DNA of 64,000 bases from the NCBI RefSeq assembly GCF_028595955.1, contig NZ_JANHJP010000001.1, forward strand, positions 31,140 through 95,139. Direction: 5' to 3'. The number at the start of each line of letters is the position of its first letter. Position 1 is the stretch's first letter. The DNA is from Columbia Basin potato purple top phytoplasma (lineage in GTDB: Bacteria; Bacillota_I; Bacilli_A; Acholeplasmatales; Acholeplasmataceae). Positions 45,718-57,200 of the stretch are shown here, piece after piece. A model generated the notes under the pieces. The model saw only the letters and a list, made by a program, of their open reading frames with translations, did no database searches and was not told the DNA's origin. The translations under genes were made by a program, and so were the position numbers.

Positions 45718-48546
45718 TTATTTTAGATTTAATATTTTTTTTAAATATTGTCCTGTATAACTTTGAGGATTTCGGCTTATTTCTTCGGGAGTTCCTTCAG
45801 CCATTATATATCCGCCGTTAGGCCCTCCTTGAGGCCCTAAATCGATAATATAATCAGCATTCTTAATTACATCTAAATTATGTTCGATCATAATAATTGT
45901 AGCTTTTTGGTTTTTAATTATATAATGAATTATATCAATGAATTTTTTCACATCTTCTGAATGTAATCCTATAGTCGGTTCATCTAATATATAAATAGTA
46001 TTTCTATTTTTTTGTTTAGCTAATTCATAAGCTAATTGAATTCTTTGAAATTCCCCATCTGAAATAGTTGTAAATTCTTGACCCAAAATGATGTGTTCTA
46101 AACCTATTTCTTTTAAAATTTTTAGTTGAAATTTAATAATGGGGAAATTAGCAAAAAATAAAAAAGCTTCTTCAACTTTCATATTTAAAATATCAGCAAT
46201 ATTTTTGTCTTTGTATTTGATTTGTAATATTTCTTTATTAAATTTTTGACCATTGCATTTTTTGCATTTAATAAAAACATCAGGCAGAAAATACATATTT
46301 TTTTTCTTCATTCCTTGACCAGAACAATATTCGCAACGTCCTTTGATATTATTGAAAGAAAAATGATTTTTAGCATATCCTTTTATTTTAGCTTCTGTAG
46401 TGCTTGCCAATAAATTTTTAATATTATCAAAAATTTTAGTATAAGCTGCCAAATTACTTTTATTTTTTTTTCCTATTGAAGAAGTAATAATTTTAATAAT
46501 TTTCGGAATATTATTATATTTATTTAATAATATATTTTTTTTGTTTTCTAATTTTTCTACAAAATTTTGTTTTCGAAGATCCAAAGATAAAATTTTTTGT
46601 AATAAAGTTGATTTCCCTGAACCTGATACACCTGTAATAATTGTAAAAATTTCTAAAGGAAAAATAACATTAATATTTTTTAAATTATTGTCATAAATAT
46701 TTTTTATTTTAATTGTTTTATGATGATTAATTGGGTTTCTTTGTTTTGGAATATCAATTATTTTTTCGCCAGAAAGATATTGCCCTGTTAAACTTTGTTT
46801 ATTTTGCATAATTTCTTGAGGAGAACCATAAGCTATTATTTCTCCTCCTTTATTTCCTGATAATAATCCCATATCTATAACATAATCAGCCTCTAAAATT
46901 GTATTAAGATCGCGTTCTATTACTAAAACTGTGTTACCTAAATTTTTAATTGTTTTTAAAGATTTGATTAATTTTTCGTTATCTTTAGGGTGTAATCCGA
47001 TGGAAGGATTATCTAATGTATATAAGACTCCTGATAATTTTTTACTAATTTGATTAACTAATTTAATTCTTTGTATTTCTCCGCCAGATAAATTTTTACT
47101 ATAATGATTTAAAGTTAAGTAATCTAAACCAATATTTTTTAAAAAATTAAGTCTATTTAATATTTCTTGAAAAATTAAATTTGATATTTGTTTGTCTTCA
47201 TTGGTTAATTTTAAATTTTGAAAAAAAACTAATAAATTTTCTATAGTTAATTGAGTTAACTCATAAATATTTTTGTTTTGAATTTTGAATAATAAAGCTC
47301 CTTGGTTTAAACGCGCACCTAAACATAGATTGCATTTTTTTTGAGACATAAATAAATCGATAAACCAATTAATATTATTTTTATTATTTTCTAAATTATA
47401 ATAATATTCTAAAACATTAATAACTCCCATATCAAGAGTATTAAAATTATCATTTTCTTTAGAAAGTTTATCTTTATTTTTATAAAGAAGAATATTTAAT
47501 GATTGAGTATCTAATTTTTTTAAAGGTACATTCATATTGATGTTATTATGTTCACAAAAAGATTTTAAATCATGTATTTGAGTATATAATTCTTTATGAC
47601 AGAAATAAGGTATGATCCCCCCATTTTTTATAGATTTATCTAAACGAACGGTCAATTTGGGATCTATTGTTTTTTTGATTCCTATTCCTTTACAATTAGT
47701 ACAAAATCCATAAGAATGCTTAAAAGAAAATAATTTTATGTCTCTTTTTGGAATAATCAAATCATTATCAATTTTAGAATAATTACGATAAAATTTAAAA
47801 ATTTTGGGATCTTGAAATATAAAAACTTTATCAGAAACCAAAGAAAAAGATAATTCTAAAGAGTCATATAATCTTTCTTTGTTATCTTTCTTTATTTTTA
47901 AACGATCTATAATTATATAAATGTTATGATTTTTGTCTGGATCCAATGAAGGTAAATTGTTATTTAAAGATAATATTTGATCATCGATAATTAAATTTAG
48001 GAAACCATCTTTTTTTAATTTTTGTAAAAGTTTTTTATGTGTTCCTTTTTCTTCTTCTATGTATGGCGCTAAAATAAAAATTTTAGAATTTATTTGAAAT
48101 TTTAAAATTTTTTCAGCAATTTCTTCTAAATTTTGATTTTGGATTGGTTCGTTTGTAATGGGATGGTAAGGAATAGAAATATTAGCGTATAATAATCGCA
48201 GATAATCGTAAATTTCTGTCATGGTCCCTACGTTAGAACGTATGTTATGAGACATTATTTTTTTTTCAATGTGAATAGACGGGCATAAACCTTCGATTTG
48301 ATCAACATCTGGTTTTTTAAAATTGCCTAAAAATCGTCTTGAAGCAGAATCAAGAGATTCTATATATTTTCTTTTACCTTCTTGATATAAAGTATCGAAA
48401 ACTAAAGAAGATTTACCTGAGCCCGAAACACCAGTGACTGCAATAAATTTAAATTTAGGAATATCTAGGTTAATATTTTTTAAATTATTAACTCTAGCGC
48501 CTCTAATTTTTATCATTTGATTATTGTTCATGGGATATATTAACAT
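45718..48546 (-). CDS. uvrA: UvrABC system protein A with one degenerate ATPase site
   Basis: Damage-recognition ABC ATPase. Two ABC modules with Walker A loops GVSGSGKSSL and GVSGSGKSTLL, and two zinc modules (CTNCKGIG...CNLCLGARL; CEYCSGQG...CKKCNGQKF). The start is taken at ATG 48546 (AAGAAAG upstream); a longer frame from 48609 overlaps uvrC. Module I has lost catalytic residues: Walker B DEP reads DNP (Asn513) and the switch EHD reads ERD (Arg545). The signature of module II, which would face it, reads ISDGE, not LSGGE (Asp830). Module II Walker B (LDEPTIGLH), its switch (EHNLD) and signature I (LSGGE) are normal. Confidence 0.95.
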   Translation of the reverse strand: MLIYPMNNNQMIKIRGARVNNLKNINLDIPKFKFIAVTGVSGSGKSSLVFDTLYQEGKRKYIESLDSASRRFLGNFKKPDVDQIEGLCPSIHIEKKIMSHNIRSNVGTMTEIYDYLRLLYANISIPYHPITNEPIQNQNLEEIAEKILKFQINSKIFILAPYIEEEKGTHKKLLQKLKKDGFLNLIIDDQILSLNNNLPSLDPDKNHNIYIIIDRLKIKKDNKERLYDSLELSFSLVSDKVFIFQDPKIFKFYRNYSKIDNDLIIPKRDIKLFSFKHSYGFCTNCKGIGIKKTIDPKLTVRLDKSIKNGGIIPYFCHKELYTQIHDLKSFCEHNNINMNVPLKKLDTQSLNILLYKNKDKLSKENDNFNTLDMGVINVLEYYYNLENNKNNINWFIDLFMSQKKCNLCLGARLNQGALLFKIQNKNIYELTQLTIENLLVFFQNLKLTNEDKQISNLIFQEILNRLNFLKNIGLDYLTLNHYSKNLSGGEIQRIKLVNQISKKLSGVLYTLDNPSIGLHPKDNEKLIKSLKTIKNLGNTVLVIERDLNTILEADYVIDMGLLSGNKGGEIIAYGSPQEIMQNKQSLTGQYLSGEKIIDIPKQRNPINHHKTIKIKNIYDNNLKNINVIFPLEIFTIITGVSGSGKSTLLQKILSLDLRKQNFVEKLENKKNILLNKYNNIPKIIKIITSSIGKKNKSNLAAYTKIFDNIKNLLASTTEAKIKGYAKNHFSFNNIKGRCEYCSGQGMKKKNMYFLPDVFIKCKKCNGQKFNKEILQIKYKDKNIADILNMKVEEAFLFFANFPIIKFQLKILKEIGLEHIILGQEFTTISDGEFQRIQLAYELAKQKNRNTIYILDEPTIGLHSEDVKKFIDIIHYIIKNQKATIIMIEHNLDVIKNADYIIDLGPQGGPNGGYIMAEGTPEEISRNPQSYTGQYLKKILNLK

Positions 48547-48577
48547 TGCTTTCTTAGTTTTGTATTTGAAAATATTT

Positions 48578-50323
48578 TTATATATTTTTTTTAAGTTTAA
48601 TAAACACATTATAAGGAATATTTAATTTTTGAAATTCTTCATAAGGAGCTTTTTTGATTTCTTCTATATCTTTAAAATTTTCTAATAATTTTTGATATTG
48701 TTTTATTCCTATTTGCGGAACATAAGATAAAAAATTTTTTATGTTTTTTTGTTTAGTTTTTTTATGAAAATTTAAAACAAAACGATGTACTTCTGCGCTT
48801 AATTGCAATAAAAAACGAAATATTTTATTCTCGGAATTTAAATAAAAAATACCTTTTTCTGTGATTAAAGCTTCTAATTGATGTTTTTTATTTTTTTTTA
48901 ATGCTCCTAACAAAATATTTAAATTCATGTCTTTTAAAGTTTGAAAACAAACATTAAATTGTCCTTGTCCTCCGTCTATTAAAATTAGATCCGGTAAAGG
49001 AGCTTTTATATTCAAAAGCTTTTTATAACGTTTTTGTAATACATATTCAAAAGAACTGTAGTCATTTTGAAATTCTTTTTCTATATGAAATTTACGATAA
49101 CTTTTTTTGTCGAATTGAAAATTTTTAAATACAACCATAGCTGATACAAAAGATTGTTCAAATAAATGTGAATTGTCAAAAATTTCAATATGATTAATAT
49201 TTTTATTTAAGAAAGTTGATAATTCATAAATATGATCTTGCATTATTTGGAATTTGGATTTATGAATTAAATTATTTTTCAAAAGGTTTTGTTTAGCATT
49301 TTTTAAAGATAATTGATATAAATGAAATTTATTATTTTTTTTCAAAGGAATAGTTATTTTTGTTTTTAATAATTTTTGAATTTTTGATTTTTCTTTATTT
49401 AACTCTGAACCTAAAATAATTTCTTCAGGAATAATTTGTTCTTGATAATATAAATTTAAATAAGTAATAATGTTGTTTTCTGCATCTCCTACATAAGATA
49501 AAATTATTTGATGATGATCAAAAATATTTCCTTTATTTAATCTTAATATGCATAAAGATATTTCGTTTTGATTAAAATAACTCGCAATAATATCACAACT
49601 TTTATTTTTAATTATATTATTAATAAATTGTTTTTCTGTTATTTTTGTTAAAGAAAATAAAATTTTTTTATATTCTAATGCTTTTTCGAATTCTAATGCT
49701 TTACTAGCTTGTTGCATAGATTTTTTTATTTTTGTAATAATTTCTTTGCTATTGCCTTTTAAGAATTTTGTTATGGCATCAATATTTTTTTTATAATCAA
49801 CTTGAGGATTATGACAAGGTCCTAAACATTGTTGGATATGGTAATAAACACAGGCTTTTTTATCTATAGGATGGCACCTTCTTAAAGGATAAATTTTATA
49901 TAATATGCTTATCGTTTCTTTAAGAATTTCATTATTAGGAAAAGGCCCAAATATTTTTTTATTTGGTGGTACATTTTTATATCTGACCGATATTAATCTA
50001 GGATGTTTTTCATTAGTGATTTCAATATAAGGATAACTAGTGTCATCTATTAATTTAAAATTATATTTAGGTGTATATTTTTTAATTAAATTAGACTCTA
50101 ATATTAGAGCTTCTAATTCATTATTGGTTAAAATATAATTTACATTGGTAGTTTCTGAAATTAAAAGATTAGTTTTGCGATTATGAGAACCTTGGTAATA
50201 ACTTTTAATTCTATTTTTTAAATTTTTAGCCTTACCAATATAAATTATATTTTGATTTTTGTCTTTAAATAAATAACATCCTGGCATATCAGGAAATGTT
50301 TTTAATTGTTTCGATAAGCACAT
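48578..50323 (-). CDS. uvrC: UvrABC system protein C
   Basis: Dual-incision nuclease of nucleotide excision repair, 581 residues. N-terminal GIY-YIG nuclease for the 3' cut (PGCYLFKD, IIYIGKAKNLKNRIKSYY), Cys cluster (RRCHPIDKKACVYYHIQQCLGPC), UVR motif (EFEKALEYKKIL), and the RNase H-like 5' nuclease (FDNSHLFEQSFVSAMVVF; LPDLILIDGGQGQ; AEVHRFVLNFHKK). The C-terminal helix-hairpin-helix part seems cut to one hairpin (YVPQIGIKQYQKLL). First gene of the uvr cluster. Confidence 0.96.
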   Translation of the reverse strand: MCLSKQLKTFPDMPGCYLFKDKNQNIIYIGKAKNLKNRIKSYYQGSHNRKTNLLISETTNVNYILTNNELEALILESNLIKKYTPKYNFKLIDDTSYPYIEITNEKHPRLISVRYKNVPPNKKIFGPFPNNEILKETISILYKIYPLRRCHPIDKKACVYYHIQQCLGPCHNPQVDYKKNIDAITKFLKGNSKEIITKIKKSMQQASKALEFEKALEYKKILFSLTKITEKQFINNIIKNKSCDIIASYFNQNEISLCILRLNKGNIFDHHQIILSYVGDAENNIITYLNLYYQEQIIPEEIILGSELNKEKSKIQKLLKTKITIPLKKNNKFHLYQLSLKNAKQNLLKNNLIHKSKFQIMQDHIYELSTFLNKNINHIEIFDNSHLFEQSFVSAMVVFKNFQFDKKSYRKFHIEKEFQNDYSSFEYVLQKRYKKLLNIKAPLPDLILIDGGQGQFNVCFQTLKDMNLNILLGALKKNKKHQLEALITEKGIFYLNSENKIFRFLLQLSAEVHRFVLNFHKKTKQKNIKNFLSYVPQIGIKQYQKLLENFKDIEEIKKAPYEEFQKLNIPYNVFIKLKKNI

Positions 50324-50485
50324 TTTTGTTGCTTTCTATAAAATATTTTTTTAAAAAATAAATAAAAAAATATTTGTTAATGAAAGATTATTAAAAAAAA
50401 TAAAATTTATTAATATCAATAATTTAAACTATAATTATATTAATATATTTTTTTTATATTTAAAAAAAGAAATGGTGATAAATAA

Positions 50486-52675
50486 TTAAATTTTTTCTAA
50501 AGAAGAATGAGTAATAAGGATTTTTTTTATGCCATGATCTTTAGAAAAAATAATAGTTAAAACATCTTTGTTTATTGAAATAATCAATCCTTTTCCAAAG
50601 GTTTTATGTATAATTTTATCTCCTGTTTTATATATTGTTTCATTTTTGAAAATTTTTTTGTATTTGTGTTTATTTTCTGTATTTTTATCTTCATTTTTTT
50701 GTTCTTCTAGTTCGGATAATTCCATTTCTTTTAAAAAAGAGACAGGTTCACGCAATACTTTTTGACCTTCTAAAAATCTATATTTAGAGCTAGTAAGATA
50801 TAGTAATTCTTTTGCTCTTGTTATCGCAACATAAGCAATGCGTCTTTCTTCTTGAATTTCATTATCGCCTGATGACATATTATTTTTATTATATTTAGAA
50901 ATTTTGTTATCCCAACCTATAGCAAAAACAACTTTAAATTCTAATCCTTTTACTTTGTGGATAGAAGATAAAAGGATTTTATCTTGATTATTATTGTCTT
51001 TTTCACTAGACAAAATTATTTTATTTAATAAAATAATTAATTTTTCTAAAAAAGTACCTTGAGTTTGTTTTTTGTTTTCTTCATCAAAAATTTTTTGTAA
51101 ATTAGTTAAATTATTTTTAATTTTTGTATTTTCTTCTTTATTTTTAGATAAAGTGTTAGAATATTGAATAATTTCATCAATTAAAAAAATAACATTAGAT
51201 AAATTACATTTTGTTTCATCATAAAAGACATTTAATAGTTTTTGAAAGATATTCTTTAAATTATTAATTTTTATTTTAATTTTATTTTCATCAGATACAT
51301 GATCCATGGCTTCGAACAAAGAAATTTTTTTTTGATTAGCTATTTGTTCTAATGTTTGTATTGTAGTTTTTCCTATTTGACGTGACGGAGTATTAATAAT
51401 TCTTTTGAAATCGGAATCGTTTTTCAAAAAATACAGAACTCTTAAATAAGAAATGAAATCTTTTATTTCTTTTTTGTTATATAAAGGTATTGCTTTATTG
51501 ATAACATAAGGTATATCTTGGATATTCAAACTATTTTCTATTTCTTTATAAAGATTATTGCTTCTATATAAAATCGCTATATCTTTATAATTATATTTTT
51601 TGTTATTAACTAAATTTTTGATTTCGGTAACAATAAATTTAGCTTCTTTTTGGGCATCATTAAAATAATGATAATGATGTATTTTTTTACCCTCCTCTGA
51701 TGTATTGTTTTTAAGATTTGTTTTAAGATTCGTTTGAAAAGCATTATTTTTATTATGATAATTATATTTTATTAAAAGATTAGCTTTATCTAAAATATTT
51801 TGAGTAGAACGATAATTTTGTTTTAAATAAAAAATATCAGCTTTAAAATTTTCTAGAAATAATTTATTACAAATAGCATCTGCTCCTCTAAAACTGTATA
51901 TGTTTTGATTAGGATCTCCTACTACAAAAGCAAAATTATTTTGACCTATTATTTTTATTAATTGATATTGTATTAAATCAATATCTTGAAATTCATCTAC
52001 TAAAATATGAGTAAATTTGTTTTGATAAAAAGAAGCTATAGAAGAATTATTTTTTAATAATTTGTAAGGATAAATAATTAAATCATCGAAATCTACAAAA
52101 TTATTTTTTTTTAAATTTTTATTGTAAAGTTGAAGTATTTGTTCTTCTTTATCAGTTAAAAATGATTCAACATTTCTATTTTTAGATAAATCTAGTTCTT
52201 TATAAATTTCTGCTTTTATTTTATTTGTTTTCATTCGAGAAATTTTTTTTTGAATTTCTTTTGGTTTATATAATTCTTTATCTAATTTTAAATTTTTAAT
52301 TATTTCTTGAATTATTTGTCTTTTTTTTTGTTCGTCAGCAATAAAAAAAGAAGGGCTTAAATCTAAATAAGAAATGTATTTTCTTAAAATAAGATGCCCC
52401 AAAGAATGAAAAGTAGAAATTGTTAAAGAGGGCAAAATATGAGGCTCGATCATTTTTTTTAAACGTTCTTTTAGTTCTTTAGCAGCATTATTAGTAAAAG
52501 TAACTACTAAAATATTTTGGCCTTTAATTTTTAATTCATTTATTAAATGAATAATTTTATTTGTTAAAGTTGTTGTTTTTCCTGTGCCAGCTCCAGCATG
52601 AACATAAACAGCTTTTTTATTAGTTTCAATCGCTGCTTTTTGTTGTTCATTTAAATTATTTAACCATTTTGTCAT
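50486..52675 (-). CDS. pcrA: UvrD/PcrA-type superfamily 1 DNA helicase
   Basis: 3'-5' helicase acting in repair after UvrABC and in plasmid or replication maintenance. Helicase motifs: Q motif (LNEQQKAAIE), Walker A (HAGAGTGKTTTLTNKI), Ia (VVTFTNNAAKELKERL), DEFQDID, GDPNQNIYSFRGAD, YRSTQNIL, SSIHKVKGLEFKVVFAIG and EERRIAYVAITRAKE. The C-terminus has a PcrA-like tail (GDKIIHKTFGKGLI). I begin at ATG 52675; a TTG 8 codons upstream is possible. It follows tpiA by about 49 bases and is not next to a mobile unit, so it looks like the chromosomal copy. Confidence 0.94.
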   Translation of the reverse strand: MTKWLNNLNEQQKAAIETNKKAVYVHAGAGTGKTTTLTNKIIHLINELKIKGQNILVVTFTNNAAKELKERLKKMIEPHILPSLTISTFHSLGHLILRKYISYLDLSPSFFIADEQKKRQIIQEIIKNLKLDKELYKPKEIQKKISRMKTNKIKAEIYKELDLSKNRNVESFLTDKEEQILQLYNKNLKKNNFVDFDDLIIYPYKLLKNNSSIASFYQNKFTHILVDEFQDIDLIQYQLIKIIGQNNFAFVVGDPNQNIYSFRGADAICNKLFLENFKADIFYLKQNYRSTQNILDKANLLIKYNYHNKNNAFQTNLKTNLKNNTSEEGKKIHHYHYFNDAQKEAKFIVTEIKNLVNNKKYNYKDIAILYRSNNLYKEIENSLNIQDIPYVINKAIPLYNKKEIKDFISYLRVLYFLKNDSDFKRIINTPSRQIGKTTIQTLEQIANQKKISLFEAMDHVSDENKIKIKINNLKNIFQKLLNVFYDETKCNLSNVIFLIDEIIQYSNTLSKNKEENTKIKNNLTNLQKIFDEENKKQTQGTFLEKLIILLNKIILSSEKDNNNQDKILLSSIHKVKGLEFKVVFAIGWDNKISKYNKNNMSSGDNEIQEERRIAYVAITRAKELLYLTSSKYRFLEGQKVLREPVSFLKEMELSELEEQKNEDKNTENKHKYKKIFKNETIYKTGDKIIHKTFGKGLIISINKDVLTIIFSKDHGIKKILITHSSLEKI

Positions 52676-52723
52676 TTCTTTTTTCCATTTTTCAAACAAC
52701 TTTCTTAATTTTTTAAAATTTTT

Positions 52724-53506
52724 TTAATAATTAGAATATTTATTATTATATATTTTTAATCCTATTTTAGTACAAGATAAAAAATTTTCTACGTTTAAAG
52801 AACTCTTTCCTATCAAAACACCATCAACTTCTTTTTGTTTTAAGATAGATTCTATATTATTAACATTAATAGAACCGCCATAAATAATTCTTATTTTTTG
52901 AGCTAATTCTTCGGAAAATAAAGAAGAAATTTTTTTACGAATATTTTTTATAATTTCATTAGCATCTTCAGGTTTAAGATATTTGGTTGTGCCAATAGCC
53001 CAACAAGGCTCATAAGCTAATATAATTTTTTCTGCTAAATGATAAGGAATGTTTTTAAAAATATTTTCCAATTGATTATCTAAAAATTTTTGAGTTTCAT
53101 TTTTTTCTTTAATAAAAATATCTTCACCTATGCAAACAATAGGATAGATATTAACATTGAGAAGAGCTAAAATTTTTAAATTTGCTGTATAATCTGTTTC
53201 TCCAAAATGTTTTCTTCTTTCATAATGACCGATTAAAGAATATTTAATACCTAAAGATTTAATATTTATAGGCGAAATTTCGCCTGTATAAGATCCTTCA
53301 TTTTTATAAAAAACATTTTGAGCCCCTATTCTTAAATTTTTACCTTCTATTTGAGTTAAAACGTCTAATAAAGTTATTTGCGGAAAAATAATAGTTTCTA
53401 CTTTTTTTCTATCAGGCACTTTATTATTTATTTGATAAATAAAATTTAATGCTGAATCTTTACACTTATTCATTTTCCAATTGCCGGCAATAATAATTTT
53501 TTTCAT
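52724..53506 (-). CDS. tpiA: Triosephosphate isomerase
   Basis: Interconverts dihydroxyacetone phosphate and glyceraldehyde 3-phosphate in glycolysis. 260 residues. Catalytic residues are visible: Asn9/Lys11 in GNWKMNK, His in LIGHYERRKHFGE, and Glu in LAYEPCWAIGT; the phosphate loop region is YGGSINVNNI. The ribosome binding site AAGGAG precedes the ATG. It lies 14 bases after the XRE-cupin regulator and just before the helicase. Confidence 0.97.
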   Translation of the reverse strand: MKKIIIAGNWKMNKCKDSALNFIYQINNKVPDRKKVETIIFPQITLLDVLTQIEGKNLRIGAQNVFYKNEGSYTGEISPINIKSLGIKYSLIGHYERRKHFGETDYTANLKILALLNVNIYPIVCIGEDIFIKEKNETQKFLDNQLENIFKNIPYHLAEKIILAYEPCWAIGTTKYLKPEDANEIIKNIRKKISSLFSEELAQKIRIIYGGSINVNNIESILKQKEVDGVLIGKSSLNVENFLSCTKIGLKIYNNKYSNY

Positions 53507-53520
53507 TATAAAAATTCTCC

Positions 53521-54063
53521 TTATATTTTTTTCTCAGGCGAAATTATTTTTAATATTTTTGTTTTTTCTTTGCTTTGATTCAATAAATAATATTTTTTAT
53601 TTGTGAATAAATAAAAAGTATCGCCTTTTTTTAGAAAATATCTAAATTGATTTAAAATTAAAATAATTTCTCCTTCGAGAACAAAAACAAATATATCTTC
53701 TTTTTTGTCATTATTTATAGCGGTCTGCCCTTGAGATTCTATTTCTATAATAACTGGTTCTATTTGATATCTTGTTAAATAAGGAAAAAGATAATAAGTG
53801 GTATTTTTTAAATTAGTTTCTTTTACAGCTAAAAAATTATCTTTTTTATGAATTAATTCTATATTTTTTTCTTCTTGAAAAAAATCTGAAGCTGATATTT
53901 TAAAAATTTTTAATAATGAAAATAGAATTTTTAAGGAAGGAGAAATTAAATTATTTTCAATTTGGGAAATATACCCGCTAGTAACATTAATTTTTTGTGC
54001 CAAATCTTTTTGAGTTATTTTTTTATTTATTCTTAAGTTCCTTATTTTACGTCCTATATTCAA
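53521..54063 (-). CDS. XRE-family regulator with C-terminal cupin domain
   Basis: 180 residues: an N-terminal helix-turn-helix (IGRKIRNLRINKKITQKDLAQKI, then GYISQIENNLISPSLKIL) of the XRE/Cro type and a C-terminal cupin sensor domain (DIFVFVLEGEIILILN, FLKKGDTFYLF). This is the PuuR/SutR-like layout, in which the cupin binds a small ligand. No target can be read from sequence; its position directly upstream of tpiA in one operon suggests local or self regulation linked to carbon supply. Few regulators remain in such genomes, so it deserves note. Confidence 0.88.
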   Translation of the reverse strand: MNIGRKIRNLRINKKITQKDLAQKINVTSGYISQIENNLISPSLKILFSLLKIFKISASDFFQEEKNIELIHKKDNFLAVKETNLKNTTYYLFPYLTRYQIEPVIIEIESQGQTAINNDKKEDIFVFVLEGEIILILNQFRYFLKKGDTFYLFTNKKYYLLNQSKEKTKILKIISPEKKI

Positions 54064-54221
54064 TATTTAATTTCCTTTTTTGCAGTTAAATGATTTTTAT
54101 AAAAGTCATGAATTATAAAAAATTTTTTTCATTAAAGAAATAAATTTAAGAAATTATAAGAGAAAAAAATATTTTTTATAGATATATTATATTATATAAT
54201 ATTTTAAAAGATATTTTGAAT

Positions 54222-57200
54222 TTATAAAAATATTGCGAATTTCTTGTATAAAAATAATTGTATTTTAATTTTATAATTAATTCTTTTTTGATTTTGGGCA
54301 TAAGTTTTTTTTATTTCTAATTTTTGTTTAAAATTTTTGAAATAAAACATTATTTTAGTTTTCCATAAAGATTTTTTTTGAAATAAAAAAAGGTAATAAA
54401 TATTTTGTTTCATTTTTTTAATTATTTTGTTTTTGTGTTGCAATAACACCGAATTATAATTATCATATTTTTTTTTTATTTTATCTTTAATTGACAAAAT
54501 ATTTATTTCTTCTTGCTTATAGTATGTTTTCATTAAAATTTTTTTATTTTCTATTGTTTTATTTTTCGTCAATAAAATAGTATTTGTTTTAGTGTTTAAA
54601 TTTTGAATTAATTTTTTTTCTTGATTTAAACTTTTTATTCTCATTTGATTAAATTTTATATCAAAATTATTTTGGATTGCAGCTAAAACATCTTTTAAAT
54701 TTTCTTCAATTAAATCATTTTCTTTTTTTTTGTTTTGTAATTGGGATTCAAAAATTTTTTTATTAAGAATTAATTGTTTATTTAAAAAATTTTTTTCTTT
54801 TTGTTGGTTTTGTTTTAAATTTTTGATATCGATATGATTTATGTTTTGAATGATATCTAAAAAATGTTCAGATAACCATATTATTTTATTTTTGTTATCA
54901 GTTAATATTTGTTTTGCTTCAAGTGATGTTTTTGTATTTAAAGTGTTAATGTTTCGGAATAAAGTATTATATTCTTTATTTAAAATTTGATTTAAAAAAT
55001 TAATATTTTTTATCCATTTAGAAAAATAACTGGTAATTTTAAATTTATAAAATTTTAAATAAATTTTATTTAAAAGAGATTTATCTTTTGGAATATTTTC
55101 TATTTTGATAAAAAAAGAAGAGATTTTATTTTGATATAAATAATTTTTTTTTAATTTGTAATTTTGAATTTGTTTTATTTTTTGAATCAATTGTTCTTGT
55201 TGGGATCGTTTTTTTTCTTTTTGTAACGAAATATTTTCTTTTTTTAAAGAAAGATACATTTGTTCATAAATTTTAATTTTATTTTCTATTTCTACGTATT
55301 TTTTTTTGTTTTTTAATTTATTTTTATAAATTATATTTTGAATATAAAAAATATTTTTTTTTGCATATTGACAAATTTGATTATGGAAATCTATTTTTTG
55401 TTGAAATCTGAATTGTTTAAGTTTTTTTATTTTTTCTTTTAAAACGTAATGGTAAAAAAATTGTTTATTTTTAATGTTATTTATGAATAATGGGCATAAA
55501 TCTAGAATTTTTTTTAATTCTTTTGTTTGATATTGTTTTGGTTCGATACATTTATTTATTTGTTTTAAAATTTCGTTGAATAAATTTTCTTTTATTTTAT
55601 TTTGGACCTTCATATAATCAATAAATGAAATTAAATTATCTGAAAAATATTTATTGTAATTAAAATATCTTTTAATTTCATATTCTATTTCTAATTGAGT
55701 TAGAGAGGTTCTTTTGCGAAAATATTCTTTTTGTTGTTCGAAATTAATTTTTTTAAAAATATTGTTTTTGTTATGTGTTTTATTTAATTCTATCTTTTTT
55801 TTATTTAAATCTATTTTTTGATTGATATTTTGTATAGTATTTTCTAAATGTTGAATATTTAATTTAATAATTTCTATTCTTAATTGATTTTGTATTAAAA
55901 AAGTTTTTTGTTCTTTTTCTTTTTGGATCGTAAGTATTTGTTTTTGGTAATTTAAATAATTTAAATAAATATCTATTTTATTATTATCTTGATAATACAA
56001 ATATTCTAAATTATTTTCTTCTTCTAGCTCTTCCAATTCTATATTTAGAATGTTATATTTTTTATTCATTTCAAAAATTAGAAAATTAATTTCTAAAAGT
56101 TTTATTTCTTTAATAGTGTTATTATTAATAATTTCTTGATCTTTTTCTTTTAGCAGATTATTATGTTTTATTTTTAAATTTTTTTGTTTATCTAAAAAAA
56201 TATTTTCAATATCGTTGTTTTTAGTTTGTTGTTGATATAATAATTTTAAAAATATATATTTTTTATGCCAAAGGTATAAATTTTGAAAATATTTTAATTC
56301 GTTTTTTTTATTGTGATTAATCAAGGAAATAAATTTTTGATTCTGTTCGGGTTCGATAGTCATGTTTGGTATAAAAAAATTTTTTAATTTTTGTTCAGCA
56401 AATAATTTATTTATTGTCTTTTCTAAAGTATTCTTTTTTTGATCAAATTTTTGTTTTATTTGGGTTAAAATTTCATTATGTTGATTTAAATTTTTTTGAA
56501 ATAAAATATTGTTATATTTAAGTTTTTTTAAACATTTAATTTTTTCTTGATTTTGCTCTTTTTGGATTTGATTGAAATAAGATTTATATTTTTGATTTAA
56601 ACAAATTATTTTTTCTTTTTGTTCTTTTTTCATTTGGTTTATTTTATCATTAGAAATGATATGTTTTTGTTCAAAATCTTTTATAATATTAGAGATAAGA
56701 ATTTTAGTTTTTTCTAATATAATTTTACTATCTTCAGAAAATTTTTGAGTTAATTGTTCTTTTTGAAGTTTTTTTTCTTTTTCTGTTTCATTAATATGAT
56801 TAAAATTTAATTTATATTTTTGCTCAATCTTTTCTTTTTGAATATTAAATTTAGTATATATTTCTTTTTTTTCTAAATCTTTTTTTTTTATTTCTTTTTT
56901 TATATTTTCGATTAAAAGAAAATAATCTTCATGATTTAAATTTTTTTGTTGTTGATAATGTTTTTTTTGTTCTAAAATTTTTGATATATTATTTTTGTGT
57001 TGAATATTTAACTTGTTTATATCTGTTAGGAAATTTTTTTTTAATGTTTCTTGTTCTTGGAATTGATTTTGTTGGAAATTTGTAAAAAAATTTTCTTTTT
57101 CTAAATTATCACAAAAATTAAATTTTTTTAAAAATGTTTCTATTTTTTGAATTTCTAATAATAAATGAGATTCAGAATGATCTATTTGATTAGAGTTGTT

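Noticed and set aside
50486..52675. PcrA/UvrD-type helicase as a mark of a potential mobile unit
   Set aside because: No tra5 transposase, ssb, himA, dnaB or tmk fragments lie nearby; the gene sits between uvrC and tpiA in ordinary core context.
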